A DNA stretch of 64,000 nt, taken from an uncultured Sulfurimonas sp. (GTDB lineage Bacteria; Campylobacterota; Campylobacteria; Campylobacterales; Sulfurimonadaceae). The position numbers and the translations under genes were made by a program. Positions 19,875 through 29,692 of the stretch are shown piece after piece. The stretch spans positions 2,183,781 through 2,247,780 of the forward strand of contig NZ_OY759725.1 in the NCBI RefSeq assembly GCF_963662755.1. The letters are read 5' to 3'. A model generated the notes under the pieces. The model did not search any database. It saw only the letters and a program-made list of their open reading frames with translations, and was not told where the DNA came from. Within the stretch, counting starts at the first letter, position 1; each line of letters opens with the position of its first letter.

Positions 19875-20852
19875 ATGAGCGATATAAAAAGCTATGTATG
19901 TGATAATTCCCAGAGGTTAGATGTTTTTTTAGCATTGCAAATTGGGCAAACACGCTCACAAATTGCTTCATTGATAAAACATGAATGTGTAAAAGTAGAT
20001 GCTAAGTTAGTATCTCGTCCAGGTGTAAAACTAAAAGTAGGGCAGAGCATAGAAGTACTTTTTCCTCAAGCAAAAGAGTCTGCTGCTCTTGATATTGACT
20101 TTGATGTAGAGATTCTTTTTGAAGATGATGATGTGCTTGTTATAAATAAACCAAGTGGAGTTACTGTTCATCCAGCACCAAGTGTGAAAGAAGCTACTCT
20201 TGTAGATTGGCTAAAGCATAAAGGTGTCAGACTTTCTAATATAAGTGGCGAAGAGAGGCACGGTATAGTTCACAGGCTTGATAAAGGTACGAGTGGAACA
20301 ATGATTGTTGCTAAAAATAATGAAGCACATGAATTTTTATCTTTACAACTTCAAGATAAAAGTATGGGAAGATATTATGTTGCAGTAATTACACCTCCTT
20401 TAAAAGAGGATATGACTACGATAGAACTAAATATAGGTAGAAGCTCTCATAATAGACTAAAAATGGCATGTACTAATGAAGGTAAAGCTAAATATGCAAA
20501 AACAATGTTTAAAGTTTTAGCACTAAGTGGTGATGAAAAACAGCAGTTGATAGCTTGTAAACTTTTTACTGGACGTACTCACCAAATACGTGTACATTTA
20601 GAAAGTATCAATAGACATATTATGGGTGATCATATATATGCTCAAAGCCCAAAAATGGAGAAATCGGAACGAATTTTGCTACATGCTTATATGATATATT
20701 TTGTTCATCCAAAGAGCAAGAAAACCCTTTCTTTTGTTGCATCTCTTGATGATACAATGAAAAATTATATAGACAAAAAATTTGATATGGAGCAGATTAA
20801 TGAAGTTATGGACACTAGCAACATTTTGCGCAGTTTCTCTAGTAATTCTTAG
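19875..20852 (+). CDS. rluD: Ribosomal large-subunit pseudouridine synthase, RluA family
   Basis: 325 residues. An S4 RNA-binding domain (residues about 12-75, with RSQIASLIKHECVKVD) is followed by the synthase domain with the catalytic motif HRLDKGTSG and later LFTGRTHQIRVHLE. RluD (positions in helix 69 of 23S rRNA) is the best fit by architecture; RluC is possible. Its 3' end overlaps the start of the fibronectin lipoprotein gene by 53 nt. Confidence 0.88.
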   Translation: MSDIKSYVCDNSQRLDVFLALQIGQTRSQIASLIKHECVKVDAKLVSRPGVKLKVGQSIEVLFPQAKESAALDIDFDVEILFEDDDVLVINKPSGVTVHPAPSVKEATLVDWLKHKGVRLSNISGEERHGIVHRLDKGTSGTMIVAKNNEAHEFLSLQLQDKSMGRYYVAVITPPLKEDMTTIELNIGRSSHNRLKMACTNEGKAKYAKTMFKVLALSGDEKQQLIACKLFTGRTHQIRVHLESINRHIMGDHIYAQSPKMEKSERILLHAYMIYFVHPKSKKTLSFVASLDDTMKNYIDKKFDMEQINEVMDTSNILRSFSSNS

Positions 20853-22164
20853 TGGTTGTGGTGGTACTTCGCCCAAACCAGCAGATGAAATAAAAATAGA
20901 CAAAACACTACCTATTGTAAAATTAACTCAAAGTGGTACTGTTGTTGATATGAATGTCATTGCATTTGAGTGGAATGCTATTGAAGATGAACGAGTAAAA
21001 GGTATTTATATCTACAAACAAAATATGAGCAAAGAAGGAAGTGAGTTATCACACTATAAAACTTTAGAAAATCGTTTTACAACTCACTATTTGGATCATG
21101 AAATAACTCCGGATAGTTCTTATACATATAGTTTTAAAACATTTTCTAAAGAAGCTGAGTCTCAGATGAGTGAAATAAAAATATTAAACTCTCTTCCTGT
21201 TTTGAAGTCTGTTGTTTGGATTCAAAGTATTGGTAATATGCCAAGAACTGCAAAAATAATCTGGAGACCTCATGAAAATCAAAAAGTTAAATCCTATATT
21301 ATTGAAAGAAGAACTTTAGAAGAGAAAGACTGGAGTAAGATAGCTACAATAGATGGTAGGCTTAATGCTGAGTTTATTGATTTTGATCTTAAAGATGATT
21401 TTGTTTATAAATATCGTGTTCGTGTGCTTACTTATGATGGCATAACTTCAACTCCAAGTGAGATAGTTCAAGTTGTAACAAAATCACTTCCAAATACTAT
21501 TAAGCATATAGTTGCAACAACTAATTTACCTAGAAAGATAGAGATAAATTGGGAAAAATCAACAACTGAAGATTTTGAGCGTTACTATCTTTATAGATCT
21601 GAGAGTTCTGATGGGTCTTATGAACTTATAGCAAAACTTTACAACCCCACTTTTATTGATGTTATTGAAGAAGATGGCAAAGAGTATTACTATAGAGTAA
21701 GCGCGGTAGAAAAAAATGGACTAGAGAGTATCCATGACAAAATTTCTATACAAGGTTTAACTCTTATAAAGCCAGAAGCTCCATCTTTGGTTGAAGCAAG
21801 AGTTATTGATAATAAGATTGAAATTAAATGGTCTAACAAAGATTCAAGAATTAAAACATATACTGTAGTTAAAAAAGCTAAAACAGGTTGGTTTGATGCT
21901 AAAGATGAAGAGTTTGTAGATATTAGAAGTAAAAAGTTTGTGGATTCAGAAATTGGACCAAATATAACTTACTATTATAAAGTTTTTGCTATTGATGAGT
22001 TTGGAATCAAGTCAGATGCAAGTATAGAAGTAGAAATAAAAACTCCAAATACAGTTGCTAACAATACAAAAAAAGAAGTATCAGCAGAAGTATCAAAAGA
22101 AGTTAGAGTAAAAACAAAAGAAAAAAATGAAGAGGTAATTATACCTACTCAAGATTTTAACTAA
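20800..22164 (+). CDS. Lipoprotein with fibronectin type III repeats
   Basis: 454 residues from the chosen ATG at 20800 (MKLWTLATFCAVSLVILSGC), which begins a signal peptide with a lipobox ending LSGC; an ATG 18 nt upstream would add only six residues. About four fibronectin-III-like modules follow (roughly 35-115, 125-215, 220-310, 320-400), each with the W...Y.IYR-type core and YYYRV/YYYKVFA end. A lysine/glutamate-rich tail ends the protein. It lies in the cell-envelope cluster rluD-trmB-ftsEX and is likely anchored to the outer or inner membrane; its partner is unknown. Confidence 0.82.
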   Translation: MKLWTLATFCAVSLVILSGCGGTSPKPADEIKIDKTLPIVKLTQSGTVVDMNVIAFEWNAIEDERVKGIYIYKQNMSKEGSELSHYKTLENRFTTHYLDHEITPDSSYTYSFKTFSKEAESQMSEIKILNSLPVLKSVVWIQSIGNMPRTAKIIWRPHENQKVKSYIIERRTLEEKDWSKIATIDGRLNAEFIDFDLKDDFVYKYRVRVLTYDGITSTPSEIVQVVTKSLPNTIKHIVATTNLPRKIEINWEKSTTEDFERYYLYRSESSDGSYELIAKLYNPTFIDVIEEDGKEYYYRVSAVEKNGLESIHDKISIQGLTLIKPEAPSLVEARVIDNKIEIKWSNKDSRIKTYTVVKKAKTGWFDAKDEEFVDIRSKKFVDSEIGPNITYYYKVFAIDEFGIKSDASIEVEIKTPNTVANNTKKEVSAEVSKEVRVKTKEKNEEVIIPTQDFN

Positions 22165-22175
22165 AATGAGAATTA

Positions 22176-23348
22176 ATGCCACACTTACATATTCAAGAGT
22201 TTAAAGAGATAAGTTTTCCTAAAAAACATAAGGATGTTTCATTTAATTTTATTGCTAAAAATGCAAAACACAATGATGAAACGCTTATCTCAGTTAGCGT
22301 TGAAGAAGATGATTTCTTTTTACTTGTTAAAGAAGAAGACAATAAAAGCCTTTTAAAAACAGATAAATTAACACGTCCTGCATCTATACACAATGTGCAT
22401 AAAGCACTTTTAGCTTATGCTGATGTGGCTGATTTGAATGTTATATCCTCAAATGTACCTCAAAAACCAAAAAATATACATCTTGAAGAAGCTACAGCTT
22501 TAAAACATATTAATTACTTTGCAGATAATTTTCCAGATGCATCTGAGATAAGAATAGAAGTTGGATTTGGTTCAGGAAGGCATCTGATACATCAAGCTAC
22601 ACAAAACCCAGAAATTTTGTTTATAGGCATAGAGATACATAGACCTTCTATAGAGCAAGTTTTAAAACAAGTAAGTATTCAAAATATTAAAAATTTACTT
22701 GTCCTTGATTATGATGCAAGACTTTTTATGGAGCTTGTTCCATCAAACATAGTTGGTAAAATTTATGTACATTTTCCTGTACCATGGGATAAAAAACCAC
22801 ATCGTAGGGTAATTTCTACTACTTTTATAGAAGAAGCTAGAAGAGTTCTTAAGGTCAATGGACAACTTGAACTTAGAACAGATAGCGAAAATTATTATGC
22901 TTATTCTTATGAAACATTTATAAATTTTCATAAAACTATTTTACATATCAATAAAAACAGAGATATTGCAATAAGTTCCAAATATGAAGATAGATGGAAA
23001 AAAATGCAAAAGAATATCTATGATGTAACCATGATAAATGAAGAAAATTCAGATGAGTTGAATTTACAAGGTAGTTTTGAATTTTCAGATATTTGCCTAA
23101 GAGATGCAGAACTTATAGACCTTCATGGAGTTACAAAAAAATTTGATGGTGGATTTATTCATTTTGAGAGGGTTTATAAAATAGATGCAGGAGTTATGCT
23201 AAGAATATCACTTGGAAGTTTTGATAGACCAGAGCATCTATATGTTCTTGTAAAAGAAAAAATGGCTTCATATTATCCAACTTTACCTCTTAAGTCAAAA
23301 AGCAATTTATTGGCACACAAGTATCTACAAGAGGTGTTCAATGGATAA
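22176..23348 (+). CDS. trmB: tRNA (guanine-N7-)-methyltransferase
   Basis: Methylates G46 of tRNA with SAM. 390 residues, far longer than the usual 220-240: a unique N-terminal region of about 115 residues and a C-terminal extension surround the methyltransferase core. The SAM motif [14 protein letters not shown], the IGIEIHRPS segment and [13 protein letters not shown] are conserved. This long form is known from Campylobacterota. It overlaps ftsE by 8 nt. Confidence 0.9.
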   Translation: MPHLHIQEFKEISFPKKHKDVSFNFIAKNAKHNDETLISVSVEEDDFFLLVKEEDNKSLLKTDKLTRPASIHNVHKALLAYADVADLNVISSNVPQKPKNIHLEEATALKHINYFADNFPDASEIRIEVGFGSGRHLIHQATQNPEILFIGIEIHRPSIEQVLKQVSIQNIKNLLVLDYDARLFMELVPSNIVGKIYVHFPVPWDKKPHRRVISTTFIEEARRVLKVNGQLELRTDSENYYAYSYETFINFHKTILHINKNRDIAISSKYEDRWKKMQKNIYDVTMINEENSDELNLQGSFEFSDICLRDAELIDLHGVTKKFDGGFIHFERVYKIDAGVMLRISLGSFDRPEHLYVLVKEKMASYYPTLPLKSKSNLLAHKYLQEVFNG

Positions 23349-24012
23349 GGTAATAATGGCACAAGATCTCTCTTTGTCATATTCCAATGATGAAACTATT
23401 ATAAATAAAGCAAATTTTTCAATTAATTCTGGTAGTTTTGTTTTTATAACAGGTGCTAGCGGTAGTGGAAAATCAACACTTCTAAAATCTCTTTATGGTT
23501 TATTAAAACCTAAGCAAGGGAGTCTCATAGTTGGTGGTGTTGAATTAAAAGGTGTAGCAAGTTCTAAACTAAATTTTTTGAGAAAACATATTGGGATTGT
23601 TTTTCAAGATTATAAACTTGTAAAAGAGTGGACAATAGAAAAAAATATAATGCTTCCTCTTATTATAAATGGTTATGAAAAAAGTGTAACTCAAAGTCAA
23701 GTTGATTCACTTTTGAAGCATGTTCGTTTAAAACATCAAGCAGGAAAATATCCGCTTGAACTTAGTGGTGGAGAACAACAAAGAGTTGCAATGGCTAGAG
23801 CATTGGCACATAATCCTATTTTAATTTTAGCAGATGAGCCAACAGGTAATTTAGATGATTACTCTTCTCAGCTCATTTGGAATCTTCTTGAGGGCGCAAA
23901 TGAGCAGCTTAAAACTACTGTAATAGTAGTTACTCACAATATCCCTCAAACTATGAATGTTGATTATAAGCACTTTAATATTGAGTATGGAAGTATAAAT
24001 GAAGTCATTTAA
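23341..24012 (+). CDS. ftsE: Cell-division ABC ATPase
   Basis: 223 residues. Walker [11 protein letters not shown]-loop FQDYKLV, signature [15 protein letters not shown] and Walker [12 protein letters not shown] are all present. With FtsX it forms the FtsEX complex, which couples ATP hydrolysis to activation of periplasmic cell-wall hydrolases at the septum. It overlaps both trmB and ftsX, so the genes are translationally coupled. Confidence 0.92.
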   Translation: MDKVIMAQDLSLSYSNDETIINKANFSINSGSFVFITGASGSGKSTLLKSLYGLLKPKQGSLIVGGVELKGVASSKLNFLRKHIGIVFQDYKLVKEWTIEKNIMLPLIINGYEKSVTQSQVDSLLKHVRLKHQAGKYPLELSGGEQQRVAMARALAHNPILILADEPTGNLDDYSSQLIWNLLEGANEQLKTTVIVVTHNIPQTMNVDYKHFNIEYGSINEVI

Positions 24013-24811
24013 AAATCATCTATCTTTAGTTGTTGCACTACTTAGCATCTTGTTTTCTATACAGATATTTATAGTAGTTGAGCGCTCTATAGATGCATAC
24101 AAAGAAAATCTTGCAAATAACTATTCTATCATTGTTGTAAGTCAAGTAAAATTGGAAAATAAAGTTTTAATAGATACAAATAGTATTATCTCAAATGTAG
24201 ATGAATTATCCGCTGATAGCGTTATTAAACGCTTAAATAGTGGAATAAATGAAAAAAATATAGAACTCTTAAAACTTACTCTTCCTAAGTTTTATAAACT
24301 TAGTCTTACTCATTATCCAACTCCTAAACAGATTAAAAAACTAAGAGAAGATTTACTTAAAAACAAAGCTATAACTAAAGTAGAAGATTTCTCTCATAAC
24401 CATGATACTATTTATAAATTATTACTTTTATTTAAAAAAGTAGTCTCTCTTTTTTCAATAGTTGTATTTGTGGTAACGATACTTCTTATATTTAAAGAGT
24501 TACGCATCTGGCAATTTAAACATAGTGAACGCATGAGTATTATGGCTCTTTTTGGTGCTCCTATATGGCTTCGTTCTGCTGTGTTATTTAGATTGGCTAT
24601 TGTAGATGCAATCATAGCTAGTGTCTTGGCTTTTGCCTTGTTTATGTATATATCATCGTCACTTTGGGTAAAAGAACAGTTTGAAAATATTGGTATTGAT
24701 GTGATGATATTTGATATTGTAAATGATGCTTCACTTCTTTTTGCAACAGCTATGTCACTTTCTATATTGCTAGCTTTACTTATAGTTGTAGGGCATAAAG
24801 AAGAAGTATGA
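23999..24811 (+). CDS. ftsX: Cell-division ABC permease
   Basis: 270 residues. One N-terminal membrane helix (about 8-27), a periplasmic domain of about 115 residues and three C-terminal helices (about 150-170, 195-220, 243-266) give the FtsX topology. Sequence conservation is low, as usual for FtsX; the assignment rests on topology, the KxEELRIWQFKHSERMSIMALFGA-type coupling region and the adjacent ftsE. It overlaps the EnvC-like gene by 4 nt. Confidence 0.85.
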   Translation: MKSFKNHLSLVVALLSILFSIQIFIVVERSIDAYKENLANNYSIIVVSQVKLENKVLIDTNSIISNVDELSADSVIKRLNSGINEKNIELLKLTLPKFYKLSLTHYPTPKQIKKLREDLLKNKAITKVEDFSHNHDTIYKLLLLFKKVVSLFSIVVFVVTILLIFKELRIWQFKHSERMSIMALFGAPIWLRSAVLFRLAIVDAIIASVLAFALFMYISSSLWVKEQFENIGIDVMIFDIVNDASLLFATAMSLSILLALLIVVGHKEEV

Positions 24812-26031
24812 TTCGCTTATTTTTTATGTTGTTTTTAGTCTCAGGAATGCTTGTAGCAAAAACGAGTGTAGATGCTAATATAAAGCAAACTAGCAAAAAA
24901 CTCAGCTCTTTTTCTAAAAATTATTCAAAAATAAATAAAAAAATGGCTCAAACAGCAGAAGCTATTTTAAAGCAAAAAGCAGAAATACAAACACAAGAAG
25001 AGCATCTAGCATCTCTAAAAAAAGAGCTAAGTGAAAAAGAGGACATATATAAATCCAACATAACTCAACTTGAAACTTTAAAAGAAACACAAACAAATCT
25101 TAAAACTACTCAAGAAAAGTTAGAAGAAGAGCTTGTTTTTACTATTGCACAAAGTGTTTCACTCTCTATTATATTGGAAGAAGAGATAGCTGTTACTCAA
25201 GAGTCTTTGGTCGAATTTGAAGTCTTAAAAGTTATGCTTGAAAATTCAAAAAAAAGAGTTAAAGAGTTAAATAGTAAGTTTTATGATAATTCAAAAAATA
25301 TTTCAATTCTAAATAATCATGCAGATTTTTTAGAAGTACAAATCAAAAATATAGATACAAAAAGAAAAGACCTTACAGCTACACAAAAAAAGAATAAACA
25401 AGATTTGAAAAAATTGGAAATAGCCAAAGATGCATACAAAAATGAGTTAAAAGAACTTTTGAAAAAACAAGATGCACTTAAAAAAACATTAGCAAAACTA
25501 AATATTATTAAAATAGATGAAATTAAAAGAGCAAAAGAAGAAGAAGAAAGGAAAAAAGCTTTTGATTCAAAAATAATAGCATCAGATAAAGATCTTCCAA
25601 AGGTTAAAAAACATGGAAGTAGTTATCAAAAAGTTAAAACAAAAAAATACACTGGTGAAAAAACTATAGCTCCTTTTAGTCCATATACTATTACTAAAAA
25701 TTATGGAACATACACCGATCCTATTTACGGCATAAAAGTTTTTAATGAGTCTATTTCACTCAAACCAAAACAAAAAAATGCAAAAGTTAAAACGGTATTT
25801 AATGGAAAAGTTATATATGCAGATAAAACAGCAGTTCTTGATAATATTGTTATTGTAGAACATCAAAATGGTTTACATACAATTTATGCAAATTTAACTC
25901 AAATTTCACCAAATATAAAAAAAGGCAAAAAAATCAAAAAAGGTTATACAATAGGTCGTGTAAGTGATGAGTTGATTTTTGAAGTAACACAAAAATCTTA
26001 TCACATTAATCCTATAAGACTTTTTCAATAG
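24808..26031 (+). CDS. EnvC-like murein hydrolase activator
   Basis: 407 residues. Signal peptide (1-18), a long coiled coil (about 25-250, rich in K, E, Q, L) and a C-terminal LytM/M23 domain (about 285-407). The zinc ligands of active M23 peptidases look lost: the region that should read HxG(I)D is YGIKVFNE, and the late His before the loop is Asn in LHTIYANL. This is the pattern of EnvC, which activates amidases rather than cutting the wall. Position right after ftsX supports a role as the periplasmic partner of FtsEX. Confidence 0.85.
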   Translation: MIRLFFMLFLVSGMLVAKTSVDANIKQTSKKLSSFSKNYSKINKKMAQTAEAILKQKAEIQTQEEHLASLKKELSEKEDIYKSNITQLETLKETQTNLKTTQEKLEEELVFTIAQSVSLSIILEEEIAVTQESLVEFEVLKVMLENSKKRVKELNSKFYDNSKNISILNNHADFLEVQIKNIDTKRKDLTATQKKNKQDLKKLEIAKDAYKNELKELLKKQDALKKTLAKLNIIKIDEIKRAKEEEERKKAFDSKIIASDKDLPKVKKHGSSYQKVKTKKYTGEKTIAPFSPYTITKNYGTYTDPIYGIKVFNESISLKPKQKNAKVKTVFNGKVIYADKTAVLDNIVIVEHQNGLHTIYANLTQISPNIKKGKKIKKGYTIGRVSDELIFEVTQKSYHINPIRLFQ

Positions 26032-26143
26032 TAAATTAAGAAGTATTAAATTCAAAAAAAATTAATATTTTTTTAGTTATGATAATGCTATATCAAATAA
26101 AATAAATTCTTAATTATTAAATTTTATTAAAAAGGTGTCTAGC

Positions 26144-26515
26144 TTGGAGTTTGAAAACGAACAGCATAATATGATTTACTACAATCAAATTCTTCGTGCA
26201 GACAAAAAGAAGAAAAAAGCAAAGAAGCAGAAAAATAGTAGTTTTTCTAAAAAAGAAATTAATTTAAAAGATTATCTCTATGTTGTTGAAGGCCTAGAGC
26301 CTCTTATATATACTCTGTATTTTGTTTGCATACCGTATATTATGGGTTTAATTTTTCTTTTTTTTACAATAGCTGGTGCTGATTTTTCAAATTTTAAGCT
26401 TTTGGATGTGTCTGCTTTTTTTATAGTGTGGGCGATAGGTTATGAAATAGTGGCAACTCTATTGCTTATAAGTATTTTTGTTATGTACCTTAAATATGAT
26501 GAGGATTCGGATTAG
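26144..26515 (+). CDS. Small two-span membrane protein
   Basis: 123 residues if started at TTG 26144, eight bases after AAAGG. GTG at 26135 overlaps the ribosome site, and the third residue set EFENEQHNM then begins the protein. A lysine-rich stretch (KKKKKAKKQKNSS) precedes two membrane helices (about 55-80 and 95-117), so the N-terminus is cytoplasmic. No family recognised. It sits alone between the envC-like gene and thrC. Confidence 0.6.
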   Translation: MEFENEQHNMIYYNQILRADKKKKKAKKQKNSSFSKKEINLKDYLYVVEGLEPLIYTLYFVCIPYIMGLIFLFFTIAGADFSNFKLLDVSAFFIVWAIGYEIVATLLLISIFVMYLKYDEDSD

Positions 26516-26560
26516 ACATATTTTTTGATATAATTGCAAAAAAATTAAGTAGAGAAAAAT

Positions 26561-28030
26561 ATGAACTTTATTCAAACTCGTGGATGCGATGATAAAAGAC
26601 CTAAAAGTGTTACATTTTCACAAGCAATATTAAGCCCAATAGCTTCTTTTGGTGGACTGTATGTTCCAGAAACACTCCCAGAACTTGGAGAAGAATTTTT
26701 ACAAAAACATATAAACTCTTCATATAAAGAGTTAGCATCTGATTTACTCTCTCGTTTTGAGATAGATATTGAACAAAGTGTTATAGATGAAGCTCTTAGT
26801 CTTTATGATAATTTCGACGATGCATCTAACCCTGTGCCTGTTGTAAAAGTAAAAGAAAATTTATATGTAAGTGAACTATACCATGGTCCAACTCGTGCAT
26901 TTAAAGACATGGCACTTCAACCATTTGGTAAGATATTATCTTCAGTTGCTCAAAAAAGAGATGAAAACTATCTTATCTTAGCAGCGACTAGCGGAGACAC
27001 AGGTCCTGCTGCGTTAGAGACTTTTAAAAATCAAAAAAATATAAAAGTTGCTTGTATGTATCCTGCAAATGGAACCTCTGATGTTCAAAGACTTCAAATG
27101 GTAACCGAAGATGCATCTAACTTAAAGGTTATAGGCATAAAAGGTAATTTTGATGATGCTCAATCAGCTCTTAAAAATCTTTTAGCATCTCCTAGTTTTG
27201 AAGCTACATTAAAAGAAAAAAACATATCTTTATCAGCTGCAAACTCTGTAAACTTTGGACGTATTATTTTTCAAATTATTTATCATATTCATAACTATTT
27301 AGAACTTGTAAGACAAGATGTTTTAACTATAGGAGATAAAGTTTATTTGAATGTTCCAAGTGGAAACTTTGGAAATGTGTTAGGTGGATACTATGCACAG
27401 CTTATGGGACTTCCAGTTGAAAAACTAATCATTGCATCTAATGAAAATAATATTCTTACTCGCCTTATAAAAACAGGTGTGTATGATATGCGTAATCAGG
27501 ATTTAATCCTAACAACTTCTCCTGCTATGGATATCTTAAAATCATCTAATGTTGAGCGTGTTTTATATGGTCTTTATGGTGATAAGCGTACAAGAGAACT
27601 TATGAACGACCTTGATACTAAACAAATATACACACTAACTGCAGATGAGTTAGCTCAGATGCAAGAGATTTTTGTTGCTGATTTTTGTAGTGATGAAGAG
27701 GGTAAAGAGTATATTAAAAATACTTTTAATGATGGTTACTTAATGGATCCACACACTGCTACGTGTTTTAAAGCTTATGAATCTTGTGCAGTTAAAAATA
27801 TTCCTACTATTATCTACTCAACTGCTGAGTGGACTAAGTTTTCACCTGTTATTGCAAATGCGCTTACTGGCGAGAAAGATGCACAAGATATAGTAGCTTT
27901 AAAGTCTATATCTAAAACCGCAAATGTTAAAATACCATCTATGATAAATAATCTTTTTAGTAAAAAAATTGTTCATGATACTATTATAGAAAAAGAAAAT
28001 ATTGAAGAAGAAATTTTAAAATTTTTGTAA
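26561..28030 (+). CDS. thrC: Threonine synthase
   Basis: PLP enzyme that converts O-phosphohomoserine to threonine. 489 residues, the long bacterial/fungal type. The N-terminus MNFIQTRGCDDKRPKSVTFSQ and SFGGLYVPE are typical. The PLP lysine is in GPTRAFKDMALQ, and the phosphate/PLP loops are AATSGDTGPAAL and VPSGNFGNVLGGY. It has its own transcript with a short AT-rich leader. Confidence 0.95.
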   Translation: MNFIQTRGCDDKRPKSVTFSQAILSPIASFGGLYVPETLPELGEEFLQKHINSSYKELASDLLSRFEIDIEQSVIDEALSLYDNFDDASNPVPVVKVKENLYVSELYHGPTRAFKDMALQPFGKILSSVAQKRDENYLILAATSGDTGPAALETFKNQKNIKVACMYPANGTSDVQRLQMVTEDASNLKVIGIKGNFDDAQSALKNLLASPSFEATLKEKNISLSAANSVNFGRIIFQIIYHIHNYLELVRQDVLTIGDKVYLNVPSGNFGNVLGGYYAQLMGLPVEKLIIASNENNILTRLIKTGVYDMRNQDLILTTSPAMDILKSSNVERVLYGLYGDKRTRELMNDLDTKQIYTLTADELAQMQEIFVADFCSDEEGKEYIKNTFNDGYLMDPHTATCFKAYESCAVKNIPTIIYSTAEWTKFSPVIANALTGEKDAQDIVALKSISKTANVKIPSMINNLFSKKIVHDTIIEKENIEEEILKFL

Positions 28031-28037
28031 ATTAAAA

Positions 28038-28057
28038 TCTGCCTTTTTAGAGGCAGA
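28038..28057. terminator. Bidirectional terminator between thrC and proC
   Basis: TCTGCCT (28038-28044) pairs with AGGCAGA (28051-28057) around a 6-nt loop, between convergent genes. On the minus strand it is followed by ATTTTAATTT, a fair U-rich tail. Confidence 0.7.
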
Positions 28058-28065
28058 GAGTAAAG

Positions 28066-28824
28066 TTATAACTCTGTTGCCTTTTTGTATGCTTTTGCAA
28101 CAGCATCTATACAAGCACTTCTAACATTTCCATCTTCAAGTGCTCCATATCCAGCAGCAGTAGTTCCACCAGGACTCATAACACCATCTTTAAGAAGTGC
28201 GGGATGAATCTCTTGTATTAGTTCTCCAAATCCACCAAATAATCCTCTCATAATAAACATAGCATCATCTCTTTTTAAGCCTTGTTTGACCGCACCATCT
28301 GCTAAAGCTTCCGCTATTAAAGCTAAATAAGCAGGTCCACTTCCAGCAAGTCCAGTAGCTATGTCTATCTCTTTTTCAGATGAGAGCCATCTTGTTGTAC
28401 CTATAGCACCTAGAAGTTCTTCTGCTTCTGCTTGGAACTCAGCATCTCCTGTTAATGTAGTCATAGATTTGTTGATACTAGCAGCAAGATTTGGCATGCA
28501 TCTAACAACTGCCGATGGTTTAAGATTATGACGAAGTTTTTGTAGAGTTGTTCCTGCTAAAACAGAAAATATAACTCTTGCTTTTCCTTTTAATCTTGTA
28601 GAAATCTCTTCAACATTTGCCGGTTTAACACAGAGCATAACTGTTTTGTCGCTAAGATCAAAATCATCATATAAAAATTTTTCTACACTCACTCCAATAT
28701 CTTTTTCAAATTTTTCTAATTTTTGAATATCTCTACCAACTACTTCAATCTTATAATTTTTTCTTAAACCCTTAGCAATGCTAAGTGCCATATTTCCATT
28801 TCCAATAAAGGTAATAGTTTTCAT
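28066..28824 (-). CDS. proC: Pyrroline-5-carboxylate reductase
   Basis: Last step of proline synthesis, reducing P5C with NAD(P)H. 252 residues. The Rossmann motif TFIGNGNMALSIAKGL opens the protein, CVKPANVEEI and VRCMPNLAA follow, and the C-terminal signature has GSGPAY and MSPGGTTAAG. It is divergent from proB-proA, so all three proline genes are together. Confidence 0.95.
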   Translation of the reverse strand: MKTITFIGNGNMALSIAKGLRKNYKIEVVGRDIQKLEKFEKDIGVSVEKFLYDDFDLSDKTVMLCVKPANVEEISTRLKGKARVIFSVLAGTTLQKLRHNLKPSAVVRCMPNLAASINKSMTTLTGDAEFQAEAEELLGAIGTTRWLSSEKEIDIATGLAGSGPAYLALIAEALADGAVKQGLKRDDAMFIMRGLFGGFGELIQEIHPALLKDGVMSPGGTTAAGYGALEDGNVRSACIDAVAKAYKKATEL

Positions 28825-28913
28825 AATAGTGCCTTAAAGTTTTTATGTTAGTATAGCATCTATACAACAAAACAACAAAACAGTTTAAATAACGAGTTTT
28901 ATGAAGGTAAATT

Positions 28914-29690
28914 ATGGATAGATTAGTTATAAAAGTAGGTAGTGCGGTTTTAACAGATAATAATAATATTGCAAAAGAGAGAATGTTAAACCTTGTAACA
29001 TTAATAGCAAAATTAAGAGCTAAGTATGCTGTTGTACTAGTAACATCTGGTGCAGTAGCTGCAGGATATTCAGCTTTAAAGATAGATAAAACTAAGCAGA
29101 TAGGTAAAAAAGCTATTGCGGCAACTGGTCAGCCTATCTTAATGACAAGCTACAAAAAGAAATTTGATATATACAACATAGATACTGCACAAATACTTTT
29201 AACTGAAGATGATTTTGACTCTAGAAAAAGAACAAAAATGTTTCAAGAAATAATAGATGCTCATCTAAGTCATGATATTTTGCCTATAGTTAATGAAAAT
29301 GATATAACATCTACGCCTGAACAACTCTTTGGTGATAACGATCAACTCTCAGCAAATGTGGCACACGCAATTAACGCAAATATATTGGTTATATTAAGTG
29401 ATATTGATGGATATTATGATAAAAATCCTCAAAAATATAAAGATGCAAAAATTTTTAAAGTAGTTACAGAGTTGCCAGAAAATGCACTTAGTGACCAAAG
29501 CACACCAAATAATCCTTTTGCAACAGGTGGAATTGTAACTAAGTTGAAAGCTGCAGAATTTATGATGAAAAACAATAGAAAAATGTTTTTGACAAATGGA
29601 TTTAATCTAAAATCAGCAGAATCTTTTCTTTTAGAAGGAAAACATACCTTAGGTACAGTTTTTGAATCAAAAAATGATGAGGAGAAATAA
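28914..29690 (+). CDS. proB: Glutamate 5-kinase, short form without PUA domain
   Basis: Phosphorylates glutamate at the gamma carboxyl, the first and feedback-controlled step of proline synthesis. 258 residues against about 370 for E. coli ProB: the amino acid kinase domain is complete (VIKVGSAVLTD, VTSGAVAAGY, NENDITSTPEQLFGDNDQLSA, TGGIVTKLKAAEF) and the PUA domain is absent, as in other Campylobacterota. It precedes proA by 2 nt. Confidence 0.94.
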   Translation: MDRLVIKVGSAVLTDNNNIAKERMLNLVTLIAKLRAKYAVVLVTSGAVAAGYSALKIDKTKQIGKKAIAATGQPILMTSYKKKFDIYNIDTAQILLTEDDFDSRKRTKMFQEIIDAHLSHDILPIVNENDITSTPEQLFGDNDQLSANVAHAINANILVILSDIDGYYDKNPQKYKDAKIFKVVTELPENALSDQSTPNNPFATGGIVTKLKAAEFMMKNNRKMFLTNGFNLKSAESFLLEGKHTLGTVFESKNDEEK

Positions 29691-29692
29691 TT

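Noticed and set aside
24808..26031. Active M23 peptidase
   Set aside because: Expected zinc ligands appear replaced, so an EnvC-like activator is the better call.
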